DNA of 64,000 nt. Origin: Oxalicibacterium flavum (GTDB lineage Bacteria > Pseudomonadota > Gammaproteobacteria > Burkholderiales > Burkholderiaceae_D). Within the stretch, counting starts at the first letter, position 1. Each line of letters begins with the position of its first letter. Below, in pieces: positions 1-8,023 of the stretch. The position numbers were made by a program, and so were the translations under genes. Location of the stretch: the NCBI RefSeq assembly GCF_014635065.1, contig NZ_BMCG01000001.1, positions 124,001-188,000 on the forward strand, read 5' to 3'. The notes under the pieces were generated by a model. That model was not told the DNA's origin and did not search any database. It saw only the letters and a list, made by a program, of their open reading frames with translations.

Positions 1-3000
1 CCCGGCAGGTCCAGCGTCGCGGCGGTGCCCGATGCCTCGAGGCGCGCGCCGGGACGGATGACGATGAAGTTGTCGATCGCGCCGGCGATGGTGGCAAACG
101 TCTTGTACTCGCCGCCGATCTCGATGCGGCCGCCGTCCAGCACCGTGCCGTAGCGACGGCCCTGCGCATCGAGCGCGGTGCGGGCCAGGCCCGACGCGTC
201 GAGCACGGCCTTCTCGCCTATCCATACCGAACCGTCGTGGCCCTGCAGGCGACCGGCATCCTCGGTACCGAAACCCAGCCCGAATACGCCGATACGGCCG
301 CCGGCCGCATGCAGTTCGCCGTCGATGTTGATCTGGCCATTGCCCTGCAACACGATGCGGCGTCCCGCATCCACCTCGATACGCGCGCCCTCGCCGATGG
401 CAAGCGTCGGCGTTTCGCCGCCTTCGACCTTGCTGCGCTCGGTACCGGCCGTCAGAACTAGATCGGCGCCGCCGCGCTGCGTCAGCCTGCCCTTCTTCGC
501 ATCCTCGGCGAACAGCGGCAGCAGTTTTTCCGTCAGCACCTCCTGCGGATCGGCGCCGGTCGCCACGTCGCGCGCAACGGACAGGTCCGCCTGCAGGATC
601 GGCATCGTCGCCTGCAATTGCGCGCCCTCGGCCACCGCCAGACCATTGCCGCCGATCACTTCATAGCGCGAGAAACCTTGCTGGAAGCGCGCCGTATCCA
701 GATGCAGCATCGGCGCGACCGCCACCGTCTGCGGCAGGCTCGCACCGGCACGGACCAGGGTGCCGACGGCATAGGTCACGTCGCTGGGGGCGACCGCGCC
801 GGCCTTGATCACGGCGGTCGTCGGTGCGATCGACATGCCGTTCGGGAGGATGGCGGCATCCACCACATAATTGGTGGGGAAGTTCGCCGGATTGACGATC
901 GAGGTGATGACGGTACCGGCCGGCAGCGTCGGCGCCGTACTCCAGCTATAGCCGTCGACCGTCAGGTACTGGCCGTTGGACAGCGTCACGCTGTAGCTGA
1001 GGTATTCGCCGGACGCCTTCGGCAGCGTCCAGGATGCGCCCAGAGTCAGCCAGCTCGACGTATCGCCGGCAACCACGCGCGGCGCGCCGCCGACCGCCTC
1101 GCCCGGGTGGGCGTGCGTGCGCATGTACCGATAGTCGAGCGGCAGCACCGCGCCCTCGGCCACGGTAAACGCCTCGGCGGTCAGCAGATCGACGGCCGAG
1201 GTCTGGCCCTGATGCAATTGACCGTCGCTGCCCGCGACCTGGCCGCCGATGACCACCACGTCACCGGTCTGCAGATGCAGAGTGCCGCCGCCCTTGACGC
1301 CATGACCGCGCAACTCGCCTTCCAGCTTCAATGCTCCCTTGGTGCCTGCGCTGCCTGCAGCGGAAAAACCGTCGGCCACCAGCGTGATGCTGCCGCCCTT
1401 GCCGCCGCGCAGACTGTCGTCGGCCATCAGGGCTGCACCCGATGAAACGTCGAGCAGGGCGCCCTTGCCCACTGTCACGTCGCCGCTGCTGCGCACGGCA
1501 ATGCTGCCGCCGTTGACATGCGGCAGCCCGCCGATCTCGGCACCGTCCAGGGTCAGATTGCTCCAGAGGCCGCGCGCATCCAGCGTCACGTTCTCGCCGA
1601 TGGTCGTGGCGGCCTCGTAGCCGGCCGGTGCCGAAGCCGCGACCGGACTGCTCTGCCAGCCGGTGCTGGAACCGGTGTGCCTGTCGACCAGATTGCCGAG
1701 CGCGATGGCGCCGCCCCGTGCCGTCAGATCGGCATGCACGTCCACCTGCGTCGCATGCAGTGCGATGGTGCCGCCCGGCGCAACCGACAGCGCGCCGTCC
1801 ACCGTGATGCCGCCGCTGGCGTAGGCACGCAACGCGCCCAGTTCGAGTCCGTTCAGCCAGGCCGCATCGAGCGCGATGCCGTTGACCGCGGTCGACGCAT
1901 CGCCGATGGCGACCTGCTCCACCACCGCACCGGGGCTGTAGCGCAGATTCTTCGAGTCACTGTCGTACACCGGCGTCCAGGTACCGACGATCAGTTCGGC
2001 CTTGCTGGCCATCGCGGTCTGCGCCTGACGATATCCGTCCAGCGCGGTTTCGCGCGCCTTGGTCTGGCGCTGCCCCTGGAAAGTCGCCGTTTCCACCTCG
2101 CCCTGCAGAGAGGCGGCGCCGGTCGCAATCACCAGCCGGCCGGCATCGCGTCCGACCGTGTAGCCGTTCTCCAGCCGCTGACGCGGTGCGATCAGCGGAT
2201 TGTAGTAATACTGCTTTGCCGCATCGCCCCAGCGCGACGGGTCGGTTTCGTACCCGCGATAGAGGCCGGTGTAGAGCAGGTCGCCCGGCGCGGTCGAGGC
2301 ATTGTAGAGATTGCCGTCGCTCCCCTTGAGCCAGGTCTGGTAGACGCGGCCGATCTGCACGTCGAGCGTGCCGCCGGCGAGATTGATGAGCGAACCCTGC
2401 CGCGTCGCCACCGCGCCGCCGCTGAACTGCACGGCGCCACCCTGCGCCGCCCACTCGCCGATACCGTGACCTTGCGTGCCCAGATAGCCGCCCACCTCAA
2501 GCAGGCCGCCTGCGGTGTACCAGCGGTCTGTTTCGTAGCCGTTGGTACCGGCCGGGACCAGCACCAGATCGCGCCGGTCGACCCAGATGTCGCTGTTGCG
2601 CAACTTGTCGCCGTCACGGTTGACAGAGGCATCGCGCTGCTCATTGCCCTGAACGTTGATCAGGACATTGTTGGCTTCCATTGCCACACGCACGCCTACC
2701 GCACCGGAGACATCAATGCGTGCGCCATCCCGTACTTCGCTTTCTCCTGCTGCATGCACGAACACCTGGCCGCCGGTGGCCAGCGTGAGGCTGTCGCCTT
2801 CGAAGGCGACATCACCACCGCTGGAAATCCGTACCAGCGACTGGTCACGACGGTGCTGGATGCCGTCACCGGCCTTATCCGACTCCTTGATCAGCGCTTC
2901 GCGCTGCACGTCGAGCGCGGTGGTGGCAGTTTCGTCGAGCAAGATGGCTGTGACGCTTCCTGCTGCCAGAGTGACCTTGCCTTCGGCGTCGCTTGCATCG

Positions 3001-4286
3001 TTGCTCAGATGTACGGTACCGCGGGTATGCACAGATGTCGTTGCCACCAACGTGCCGCCTTGGCGTACATCGTGGCCGACGAGGCTGATGTCGCCGGTCT
3101 CGGCACGTATCAGGCCGGTGTTTCCGACCGCGCCGCCTTCACTTCCAGGCAGACGCAAGGTGCTGACCACGTTGCCTCGCGTGGTAGAGGCTTGGTTGCT
3201 GTCGGTGCTCATCCCTTTCTTGATCACGAAGGCGTCGCCTGCCGCCATGACGGTCTGCCCGTTCGTGGTAGTGATCTGGCCGGCGTTACGCGCCTCGGCG
3301 CCAAGCAACAGGACATAGCCGCCGCCTTCGGTCACCGTCTTGGGAGCATGAGTGGTGATCAGCGCGCCTTTTTCGACGATGACCGCACCGGTTGCTCCGC
3401 CGTGACTGAAGCTGCTGGCCGTTGTCGAGAGATCGTTGGCGAACGTGGGAATGGAACCGTTACCCTGCACCTCGCTGTACAACCCCTTGTTGAACTGGCT
3501 GTCGCTCATTCCGACTGCAGCAGCGACGAGGTTACGGGTGTCAATCTGGCTGCTGCCGCTGAACACGATGCCGTTACGGTTGACGATCATGACCGTGCCG
3601 TCGCCCTTGATCTGTCCCTGGATCTGGGTCGGCCTTGCCTGCAGATCGTTGACGCGGTTCAGTACCGACCAGCTCGCCTGCTGCTTGAAATCCACCGTCG
3701 TGTTCTTGCCGACGTTGAACGTTTCCCAATTGAGTATCGCCTTGTCGGCAGTCTGTTCAATGCCGACGGTGGTCTTGCCATCCTTAACGCTTTGCTTCGG
3801 CGCATTGGCATTGAGCCAGCCCGCCGTCAGCGAATTGCTGTCGATCTTGAGGCCGCCTTCGCCCAGACCGTCGGGAACCGACGTGCCGTTGGCCAATGCC
3901 GCTTCGCGTGCAGCTTTCTGCGCTGCCTGCTGTGCCGCGATCGCACGCGCTGCTGCATTAAGATTGCCCAGCGAATGGGCCAGCTTGGCATTCGCAGCCT
4001 GTTGCTGCGCTGCAGGATTGATGAGAGATGAAACAGGCGTACCGTTAGGCAGTTTGCCAGTAGCAGTCGCGCTCGCTTGCGCAACACCTTTGGATGCAAA
4101 CCACGCTTGGCTGAAAGCCTGCTGAGCATGAACATTGCCTGCCAATGCCCCCGTTGCAATCATCAAACCAATCGCCTGCGACAATGGCCGCCGTACCAGC
4201 CATCGATTGCATACTGCCGTGCCGATCGCCTTTGACGACGAATTCATGGTTTGATGGCTAGGCTTATTGGTCTGATAGCGCTGCAT
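1..4286 (-). CDS. Filamentous haemagglutinin-type two-partner-secretion exoprotein (TpsA), partial
   Basis: The frame is open from the ATG at 4286 to the window edge, so about 1,430 N-terminal residues are visible and the C-terminus is missing. The start is chosen for an AAGGA ribosome site 8 nt upstream; an in-frame ATG at 4310 is possible. An extended signal peptide (residues about 30-55, ending near NVHAQQ) is followed by a TPS/haemagglutination domain (about 140-290, with AILNWETFNVGKNTTVDF and VMIVNRNGIVFSG). A long beta-helical stretch rich in Gly, Thr and Val follows, resembling the DUF3739-type filamentous haemagglutinins of Burkholderiales. By family it is a large secreted adhesin or exoprotein exported by a TpsB pore; no TpsB is in view. 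It lies downstream of a sigma/anti-sigma/STN module on the same strand. Confidence 0.85.
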   Translation of the reverse strand, partial: MQRYQTNKPSHQTMNSSSKAIGTAVCNRWLVRRPLSQAIGLMIATGALAGNVHAQQAFSQAWFASKGVAQASATATGKLPNGTPVSSLINPAAQQQAANAKLAHSLGNLNAAARAIAAQQAAQKAAREAALANGTSVPDGLGEGGLKIDSNSLTAGWLNANAPKQSVKDGKTTVGIEQTADKAILNWETFNVGKNTTVDFKQQASWSVLNRVNDLQARPTQIQGQIKGDGTVMIVNRNGIVFSGSSQIDTRNLVAAAVGMSDSQFNKGLYSEVQGNGSIPTFANDLSTTASSFSHGGATGAVIVEKGALITTHAPKTVTEGGGYVLLLGAEARNAGQITTTNGQTVMAAGDAFVIKKGMSTDSNQASTTRGNVVSTLRLPGSEGGAVGNTGLIRAETGDISLVGHDVRQGGTLVATTSVHTRGTVHLSNDASDAEGKVTLAAGSVTAILLDETATTALDVQREALIKESDKAGDGIQHRRDQSLVRISSGGDVAFEGDSLTLATGGQVFVHAAGESEVRDGARIDVSGAVGVRVAMEANNVLINVQGNEQRDASVNRDGDKLRNSDIWVDRRDLVLVPAGTNGYETDRWYTAGGLLEVGGYLGTQGHGIGEWAAQGGAVQFSGGAVATRQGSLINLAGGTLDVQIGRVYQTWLKGSDGNLYNASTAPGDLLYTGLYRGYETDPSRWGDAAKQYYYNPLIAPRQRLENGYTVGRDAGRLVIATGAASLQGEVETATFQGQRQTKARETALDGYRQAQTAMASKAELIVGTWTPVYDSDSKNLRYSPGAVVEQVAIGDASTAVNGIALDAAWLNGLELGALRAYASGGITVDGALSVAPGGTIALHATQVDVHADLTARGGAIALGNLVDRHTGSSTGWQSSPVAASAPAGYEAATTIGENVTLDARGLWSNLTLDGAEIGGLPHVNGGSIAVRSSGDVTVGKGALLDVSSGAALMADDSLRGGKGGSITLVADGFSAAGSAGTKGALKLEGELRGHGVKGGGTLHLQTGDVVVIGGQVAGSDGQLHQGQTSAVDLLTAEAFTVAEGAVLPLDYRYMRTHAHPGEAVGGAPRVVAGDTSSWLTLGASWTLPKASGEYLSYSVTLSNGQYLTVDGYSWSTAPTLPAGTVITSIVNPANFPTNYVVDAAILPNGMSIAPTTAVIKAGAVAPSDVTYAVGTLVRAGASLPQTVAVAPMLHLDTARFQQGFSRYEVIGGNGLAVAEGAQLQATMPILQADLSVARDVATGADPQEVLTEKLLPLFAEDAKKGRLTQRGGADLVLTAGTERSKVEGGETPTLAIGEGARIEVDAGRRIVLQGNGQINIDGELHAAGGRIGVFGLGFGTEDAGRLQGHDGSVWIGEKAVLDASGLARTALDAQGRRYGTVLDGGRIEIGGEYKTFATIAGAIDNFIVIRPGARLEASGTAATLDLP

Positions 4287-4324
4287 AGTGGATTCCTTAT
4301 CAAATTCCATATTCCGGCATCGAT

Positions 4325-4345
4325 AAGGGGATGGCATTTCCCCTT
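4325..4345 (-). promoter_or_regulatory. Candidate ECF-type promoter and inverted repeat before the exoprotein gene
   Basis: On the minus strand GGAAAT (4336-4341) matches the -35 hexamer known for FecI-family ECF promoters. It lies inside an inverted repeat AAGGGG-N9-CCCCTT (4325-4345), about 50 nt upstream of the exoprotein start. No convincing -10 was found (the spacing points to TGCCGG at 4314-4319). Linking it to the adjacent sigma factor is inference. Confidence 0.3.
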
Positions 4346-4437
4346 CGACGTATGCAGGCTATGACGACAAGGAACGATGACGACTGCAGCAAGTCATCAA
4401 ATTGTCATAAACGGAGAGTCATCCAGTTTGTATCAGC

Positions 4438-5436
4438 TCACGCCTGCTGGAAGATCACGATTCCGCCAGGCAGGGATGTGGTACGTGCGCCATACACATC
4501 ACGGATCAATGCGACAACATCTTCCAGACGATCCAAGGAAAAACTTGCCTGCACCTTCTGTTTGGCAAGGCGTTCTCCTCGCAGAATCAGTTTCCCGCTC
4601 CGATATCGATTGACCTCCTGGACCACCTCTGCAAGGGAAGCCTGACTGAAGATCAACATGCGTCTCTTCCACGCGGTAACGGAAGACGTATCCGCCAGCG
4701 CTGGCGTGCCCAGCATATTGTCGTTGAAGGTGAGTTGCTGCCCAGCGTAGATTGCTGTGCCGAGTGCTCCGAGCCTGACTTCCACACTTCCGCGGGTACA
4801 GGTAACGCAGACATCGCGATCGGTGTAGCGTATCTGGAATCGAGCATGACGGGCGTAGACAGCACCGGACGACGCCTGCACTACCACTTTTTCTACCGTC
4901 AGCCTGTCTGCGTCGAATTCGGCTTCGCCGTTGAGTAACCGCACCGCGGCAATCTCAGGAGCGACATCGTTAACATTGATCCGGGTTTGCGTATTCATTT
5001 CCACGTTCAAGCCTCCGGCTACAAATACGCTACGCTGTTCGCCGGTACCGGTCCGATAATCCGCTGCAAGATTTTCCGTTAACTCGCTCACCGAAGGCCA
5101 CAAGTCGAGCGGCGGTCTTATTGCAAGATATGCGACAGATGCCGCCACCGCGCTACCGAGAAATGCACGGCGTCCAGATCTCGTTTCGCTGCGCTGTCCG
5201 TATGAATGGCGATGAGCAACTTCCTGACTCAAAACACCTCGGGCCGCCGGCTCCATTGCTGTCCAAATGGCCCTTGCCTGCGAGAAGACGCGTGCATGAT
5301 CCCGGCTTTGCCTGCACCAAGCCGTAAAGGCACGCGCATCTTCTTCCGTTACCGCGCCGGAATCCAAACGTATGACCCAAGCCCGTGCTTCTTGCTGAAG
5401 TTTCATGTCGGCGTCTTTTTTCTGATGATCAATCAT
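4438..5436 (-). CDS. FecR/VreR-like anti-sigma factor
   Basis: A 332-residue protein with the FecR architecture. A cytoplasmic DUF4880-like N-terminal domain (residues 10-60, EARAWVIRLDSGAVTEEDARAF, WCRQSRDHARVF) binds the sigma factor in this family. One membrane segment follows at about 90-108 after an arginine-rich stretch. The periplasmic FecR domain covers about 130-225 and a C-terminal STN-like region about 255-330. The start overlaps the end of the sigma gene by 8 nt, implying translational coupling; an in-frame ATG at 5406 is the alternative. It should hold or activate the upstream sigma factor until a periplasmic signal arrives, probably through the STN-TonB protein encoded first in the operon. 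It is separated from the exoprotein gene by about 150 nt. Confidence 0.88.
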   Translation of the reverse strand: MIDHQKKDADMKLQQEARAWVIRLDSGAVTEEDARAFTAWCRQSRDHARVFSQARAIWTAMEPAARGVLSQEVAHRHSYGQRSETRSGRRAFLGSAVAASVAYLAIRPPLDLWPSVSELTENLAADYRTGTGEQRSVFVAGGLNVEMNTQTRINVNDVAPEIAAVRLLNGEAEFDADRLTVEKVVVQASSGAVYARHARFQIRYTDRDVCVTCTRGSVEVRLGALGTAIYAGQQLTFNDNMLGTPALADTSSVTAWKRRMLIFSQASLAEVVQEVNRYRSGKLILRGERLAKQKVQASFSLDRLEDVVALIRDVYGARTTSLPGGIVIFQQA

Positions 5437-5989
5437 TCTTTTTTATAGACTGTTTTCCTGCCCCGGGACCGAAGCGCTGCACAAAATCTCTTCCCAGACG
5501 AGCGCAGCAATGCTCCAGGCCGGCGCGTAACTCCTTCTCCACGGTTCTGACCGAAATGCCGAACCTTTCTGCAATTTTCTGATGCGGCAGATCATCCACC
5601 CGCGCCGCCATCACGATCGCGCGTCGCCGCTTGGGTAGCTCGGCAAGCGCACGCTCAAGCGCGGCAAGTTCTGCTTTAGCCTCGTGGGCGCGTTCCGGTC
5701 CGGCAAGTTCATCGACCATCTCGTAAAGATCTTCGATTTCCGCCACGCTCAACAGTCTCGCGTGTGTTTTGCGCTGATCTTCCGCAATGTTCAACGCCAT
5801 CCGGTACAAGTACGCTGAAGGATATTCGATTGCCGATGGAGCAGACATGCTCTCCACTTTCAGATAAGTTTCCTGCAGAACGTCGTTAGCAAGATCTTCC
5901 GACCCAAGTCGCATGTGCAAGTGTCTTTTGAAGTAGCTGTATTTTTGCAAAAGCAGCTCGCGTAATACATTTTTTAGCGATTCGCTCAT
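5429..5989 (-). CDS. FecI/VreI-like ECF sigma factor
   Basis: A 186-residue ECF sigma factor. Region 2 is at about 10-75 (LLQKYSYFKRHLHMRLGS, DLANDVLQETYLKV) and region 4 at about 115-175, with a helix-turn-helix (LPHQKIAERFGISVRTVEKE). It sits between an STN-domain gene (3 nt gap) and the anti-sigma gene (8 nt overlap), forming a tight three-gene operon. By analogy with FecI-type systems it directs RNA polymerase to one or a few promoters, here most simply that of the exoprotein gene. Unlike most FecI loci, no TonB-dependent receptor gene is present. The family call is firm; the regulon is inferred. Confidence 0.9.
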   Translation of the reverse strand: MSESLKNVLRELLLQKYSYFKRHLHMRLGSEDLANDVLQETYLKVESMSAPSAIEYPSAYLYRMALNIAEDQRKTHARLLSVAEIEDLYEMVDELAGPERAHEAKAELAALERALAELPKRRRAIVMAARVDDLPHQKIAERFGISVRTVEKELRAGLEHCCARLGRDFVQRFGPGAGKQSIKKND

Positions 5990-5992
5990 CAG

Positions 5993-6676
5993 CTACTTCC
6001 TTCTTCCGAACCGATGAGGGCAATCCATCAAAGGTTCGTGACGAGGGACTAACAGAATAGTCAACGGCTGAGGCATATCTACCGGGGGCGGCATACCTGC
6101 CGAGAACTGCGCGAGCAGTATCGACAAATCGACATCAGGCCGTGAAGCTGTAGCGGATTCCACAAATTCCACCTTCTCCACGCCGCCGTCTTTATCCAGC
6201 CACATCTGGAACAACACACGATATCGCCCAAACCGTTCCGGCTGAACCTTGCAGAGATAAGCCGTAAGCTCTGATTGAAATAATTCTTGGTACTGATTCC
6301 ATGCCGCTTGGGTTCTACCTGCACTTCGCATGGCGTCTTCATTTTGCATGGTCAGGGAAAAGGCATATTCGGTGGAATATCTGACTGTCAATCCTGTTCC
6401 CGTCAGCAGCTTTTCAAGCGCCTCTCGTGGAGCAAACTTGCCATGTACGGGATGAGCGCGCCGGTCTTCCATGACTTTCTCATCGACAAGGATGGAGTAT
6501 CCGGTTTTTTCGCTGAAACTCGACAAAGCCGTATTCAATGCTTGTTCAGGCAGATTAAACACCATTGCCTCTGCAGGAGCATTTGCATGGGCGCACGAAT
6601 ACGCCATCCACAATGCAAGGATGAAGAAACTGACTATTCCAGAGGGCGAAATAACCGGCTTTCTCGATCGTCTCAT
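5993..6676 (-). CDS. STN-domain plus TonB-C-like periplasmic signalling protein (VreA-like)
   Basis: A 227-residue protein with an N-terminal signal or anchor segment (residues 12-33, IVSFFILALWMAYSCAHA). An STN (secretin/TonB short N-terminal) domain follows at about 38-108 (FNLPEQALNTALSSFSEKTGYSILVD, split across 38-63). The C-terminal domain (about 125-215) resembles the TonB C-terminal fold (RYRVLFQMWLDKDGGVEKVE). There is no outer-membrane barrel, so it is not a receptor. STN and TonB-C together without a barrel match Pseudomonas VreA, whose operon order (receptor-like protein, sigma, anti-sigma) is the same as here. It probably delivers a periplasmic signal to the anti-sigma factor. 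It is first in a tight operon with the sigma and anti-sigma genes. Confidence 0.82.
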   Translation of the reverse strand: MRRSRKPVISPSGIVSFFILALWMAYSCAHANAPAEAMVFNLPEQALNTALSSFSEKTGYSILVDEKVMEDRRAHPVHGKFAPREALEKLLTGTGLTVRYSTEYAFSLTMQNEDAMRSAGRTQAAWNQYQELFQSELTAYLCKVQPERFGRYRVLFQMWLDKDGGVEKVEFVESATASRPDVDLSILLAQFSAGMPPPVDMPQPLTILLVPRHEPLMDCPHRFGRRK

Positions 6677-6811
6677 TCATGTATCAAGACGTCGGGTCAG
6701 CGTCTTTGGAGGTCCACAAGTTGTGTTGAGGCGGATGCTAGAGAACAAATATGACGCGTATGTGACATCGAGAATTGCGATGTACAAGAGACAGGAACGA
6801 CGTCGGTCCTA

Positions 6812-6840
6812 TTGGAAAAAAAGGCACAAACCAATATAGT
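6812..6840 (+). promoter_or_regulatory. Sigma-70 promoter for the small secreted protein gene
   Basis: TTGGAA at 6812-6817 and TATAGT at 6835-6840 with exactly 17 nt between them. The start codon with a strong GGAGGA site follows about 30 nt later, which supports the downstream small ORF as a real gene. Confidence 0.6.
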
Positions 6841-6871
6841 GAAGTGCACGACGAACCATTTGGAGGATTAA

Positions 6872-7225
6872 ATGCGTAAACCATTGATGGTATTGATAGC
6901 CTCAATCGTTACATGTTCGTCGTTCGCCGATGAGCTCGCCCCTGACGTTGAAGACTCTTGCATGGAGGTCGAAGTAAATGGTGTCAGGACTCCCTCCTAT
7001 GCTTGCCTGACCCACAGGCTTCAACCATCTACGCCGTCGAACGATTCCCCCGGACAACGACAGCTTTCATCTGAAGCGATCGTCGGCAAACCGTCCAATC
7101 AGCTTGGCTTATTCAACCGTGCGTCGACCAGTCATCGGATGGGAAATACGTTTGGCGTTTCGGTATATCCGCAAAGACCTGAGCCATCCAACTTTGGCTC
7201 TCCCTTTGCGCCGAACCAGAAATAA
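6872..7225 (+). CDS. Small secreted protein of unknown function
   Basis: A 117-residue protein. The signal peptide is clear (MRKPLMVLIASIVTCSSFA, cleavage likely after residue 19). The mature N-terminus has two cysteines (near 30 and 45) framing a Val-rich strand (CMEVEVNGVRTPSYACL), which could form a disulfide-closed hairpin. The rest is Ser/Pro/Asn-rich and probably unstructured. An excellent ribosome site (GGAGGA, 5 nt spacing) and a canonical promoter precede it. It is divergent from the STN/sigma/anti-sigma operon. I do not recognise the family. Position suggests an accessory of the exoprotein system, but that is inference only. Confidence 0.65.
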   Translation: MRKPLMVLIASIVTCSSFADELAPDVEDSCMEVEVNGVRTPSYACLTHRLQPSTPSNDSPGQRQLSSEAIVGKPSNQLGLFNRASTSHRMGNTFGVSVYPQRPEPSNFGSPFAPNQK

Positions 7226-7468
7226 TCACGGGGCTTGGTACTCCGCATCGGCGAAGGTCGTATGTATATGCATTTTCTCTTGCCAGAGTCCGCGAGCCTT
7301 GATGGATTTCAGTCCCCGCCAACCGGGTCGACTGCACAAAGCACCGCGAACACTTTCTGTCACATCAAAATGATGTGTATGGAGCATCCATTGAAGTTTC
7401 AAAGTGTGAGTTAAATCGTTTGGTCATCAGGACGGCCTGGCAAAGAGAACATCTGTAAGCAGAAGATT

Positions 7469-8020
7469 TCATTGCGACCTTGTTTCAATACCCGTTTTGA
7501 ATAACTGCAGCATTCGGAGCACCGCAGTTTTACGCTCTTCAAAAGTTTCTCTTTTCGTCACGCTGACAATGACATCCAGCAGGCAATCGAGGTCGTGAGC
7601 TGTAATTTCTTCTCTTACCAGATTGCTTTCCTTGGCACGCTGTAGAAGCGGTTCCATTAATTTATTAACGCGCATTCTCATGTCCATCAATTGCGGATGC
7701 AGAGAACTATCGTTGCTCAAGACGTCCGCCATCCCGGCGTTATGGCAATGAGCGATCGCCATTTCCTCCAATACCAGGAACAGGCCATCCGGTTCTTCGC
7801 TGACGTTTTCCACGAAGATTTCGAAGTCGTCCAGCTGACTTTCGTAGATGGCGATGCCAAGCGCTTGCCGATCTTTAAAATTCCGATACAGCGTGGTTCG
7901 ACTGACATTGGCAGCCTCAGCAATCTCTTCTAGCGGGATATGAAAACCTTTTTCGGCGAACAAGCGCTCAGCAGCGCGCAACAGCGCCTCGCGATTGTTT
8001 ATTCCGTCTATGCGCTTCAT
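7469..8020 (-). CDS. TetR-family transcriptional regulator
   Basis: A 183-residue protein with a TetR helix-turn-helix at residues 10-55 (LLRAAERLFAEKGFHIPLEE and NVSRTTLYRNFKDRQALG). The C-terminal helical ligand domain is not assignable to a known effector. It lies 3 nt downstream of the type II NADH dehydrogenase gene on the same strand, so the two are co-transcribed. The palindrome in front of that operon (9363-9378) is the obvious autoregulatory operator. TetR proteins usually repress until a small molecule binds; which molecule applies here is unknown. Confidence 0.88.
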   Translation of the reverse strand: MKRIDGINNREALLRAAERLFAEKGFHIPLEEIAEAANVSRTTLYRNFKDRQALGIAIYESQLDDFEIFVENVSEEPDGLFLVLEEMAIAHCHNAGMADVLSNDSSLHPQLMDMRMRVNKLMEPLLQRAKESNLVREEITAHDLDCLLDVIVSVTKRETFEERKTAVLRMLQLFKTGIETRSQ

Positions 8021-8023
8021 GTC

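Noticed and set aside
1518-4031. An 837-codon plus-strand frame and other long plus-strand frames in 1-4.1 kb
   Set aside because: They are antisense to the exoprotein gene, whose frame gives a recognisable signal peptide and TPS domain; the plus-strand translations are repetitive in Arg, Ala and Gly.
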